From: Halobacteriaceae archaeon Tc-Br11_E2g27
Lineage (GTDB): Archaea > Halobacteriota > Halobacteria > Halobacteriales > Haloarculaceae
Length of the DNA stretch: 6,364 bases
Assembly: GCA_001564135.1 (NCBI GenBank)
Contig: LKNH01000149.1
Span: forward strand, 1-6,364
Reading direction: 5' to 3'
The translations under genes were made by a program, and so were the position numbers. The notes under the pieces are model-generated. The model was not told the origin of the DNA. It searched no databases and saw only the letters and a list, made by a program, of their open reading frames with translations. Shown here piece by piece: positions 5,947 through 6,364 of this stretch; the first letter of the stretch is position 1; every line of letters starts with the position of its first letter.

Positions 5947-6364
5947 ACTGCTCGTTCGCCGCAGCGATACAGAATGAGTGTTGCCCCTAAGAGGGTTCCA
6001 GTCGTGCCGGCCCCGTGTCCAAAATGAAGCAACATCCTTGACTGAGCAACAGGTTGCTCGTCGGCGGTATCATCTGTGGTCGATTCAGGCGATGGCGAAC
6101 TGACCTCGGCTCCCACTGGTTGTATTGCCGAGGATTCACTCACAGCGCCTAACGAACTGTCCTCGCCGTCGCTAGCTGTGGACCGGTTATCTGGGTCTGC
6201 TGCCGCGTTCGTTGATTCATTTTCTTCAGCCCTCGATGACTCGTTATCTGTCGGTTCAGCAGGTTGCGACTCATTCAACTCAGCCCTCTCATCATCGCTT
6301 TCGTTTCTCGTTTTGTTCTCTGATGTCGAGTCTTCGTCAGTCGTGGATTCCTCGTCAGTCGTGG
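5937..6364 (-). CDS. Acidic Ser/Thr-rich surface protein, C-terminal part, 5' end outside window
   Basis: The open frame runs in from the right edge; 141 residues are visible. The TTG at 6278 is not a real start, since the same acidic, low-complexity composition continues upstream to the edge. Visible residues 1 to about 105 are dominated by Ser, Thr, Glu, Asp and Pro with no hydrophobic core, as expected of a disordered stalk. Six N-x-S/T sequons (Asn 16, 20, 30, 40, 48, 59) and the Ser/Thr density suggest N- and possibly O-glycosylation outside the cell. Residues about 110-134 (MLLHFGHGAG, then TLLGATLILY) form one probable membrane segment, followed by CGERAVRR, giving a basic cytoplasmic tail. 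This suits a C-terminally anchored surface protein whose main domain lies upstream. It is not the PGF-CTERM type. It probably leads the minus-strand operon, with 209 bp to the winged-helix ATG. Function is unknown. Confidence 0.7.
   Translation of the reverse strand, partial: TTDEESTTDEDSTSENKTRNESDDERAELNESQPAEPTDNESSRAEENESTNAAADPDNRSTASDGEDSSLGAVSESSAIQPVGAEVSSPSPESTTDDTADEQPVAQSRMLLHFGHGAGTTGTLLGATLILYRCGERAVRR
6334..6364 (-). repeat. 13-bp direct repeat at 18-bp period (STTDE coding repeat)
   Basis: The plus-strand 13-mer TCGTCAGTCGTGG occurs at 6334-6346 and again at 6352-6364, an 18-bp period. On the minus strand it encodes TTDEES then TTDEDS, so it is a six-residue tandem unit of the acidic stalk. 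The window ends within it, so the copy number is unknown. Such exact short tandems can change length by slippage. Confidence 0.6.

Overview
The window comes from a halophilic archaeon (class Halobacteria). The evidence is an archaeal TFB (TFIIB) gene of haloarchaeal type, strongly acidic proteins, N-glycosylation sequons in exported proteins, a nearly leaderless promoter, and a membrane protein with a cytoplasmic winged helix of a style I know from haloarchaea. G+C looks close to half by eye, which is low for the class (compatible with Haloquadratum-like or other lower-GC lineages). I cannot name the genus.

Left part, plus strand: a transcription initiation factor B gene whose 5' end lies outside the window (1-821), then a complete gpmI for 2,3-bisphosphoglycerate-independent phosphoglycerate mutase (867-2432). 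These are ordinary housekeeping genes. The gpmI stop codon abuts, tail to tail, the stop codon of a minus-strand gene, and the two coding regions overlap by 6 bp.

Right part, minus strand, read from right to left: (i) the 3' part of a gene for an acidic, Ser/Thr-rich, sequon-rich protein with one C-terminal membrane segment (5937 to beyond 6364); (ii) a gene for a signal peptide, an extracytoplasmic domain, an acidic linker, one membrane span and a cytoplasmic winged helix (4546-5727); (iii) a gene for an exported 709-residue protein (2427-4556), about two thirds of which is 48 tandem ten-residue units. Genes (ii) and (iii) overlap by 11 bp and (iii) has a Shine-Dalgarno site inside (ii), so they look co-transcribed and translationally coupled.

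The most unusual item is the decapeptide array. Its consensus, G-[F/hydrophobic]-[S/T]-x-x-[D/E]-[F/L]-x-x-[L/F], reads as a repeated helix-capping signal: Gly or Asn helix stop, hydrophobic staple, Ser/Thr N-cap, acidic capping box. It may therefore be a solenoid of very short helices outside the cell. A working model is a surface cassette in which a transmembrane one-component regulator monitors, or is tuned by, an exported repeat protein. That link is inferred from gene order and topology only.
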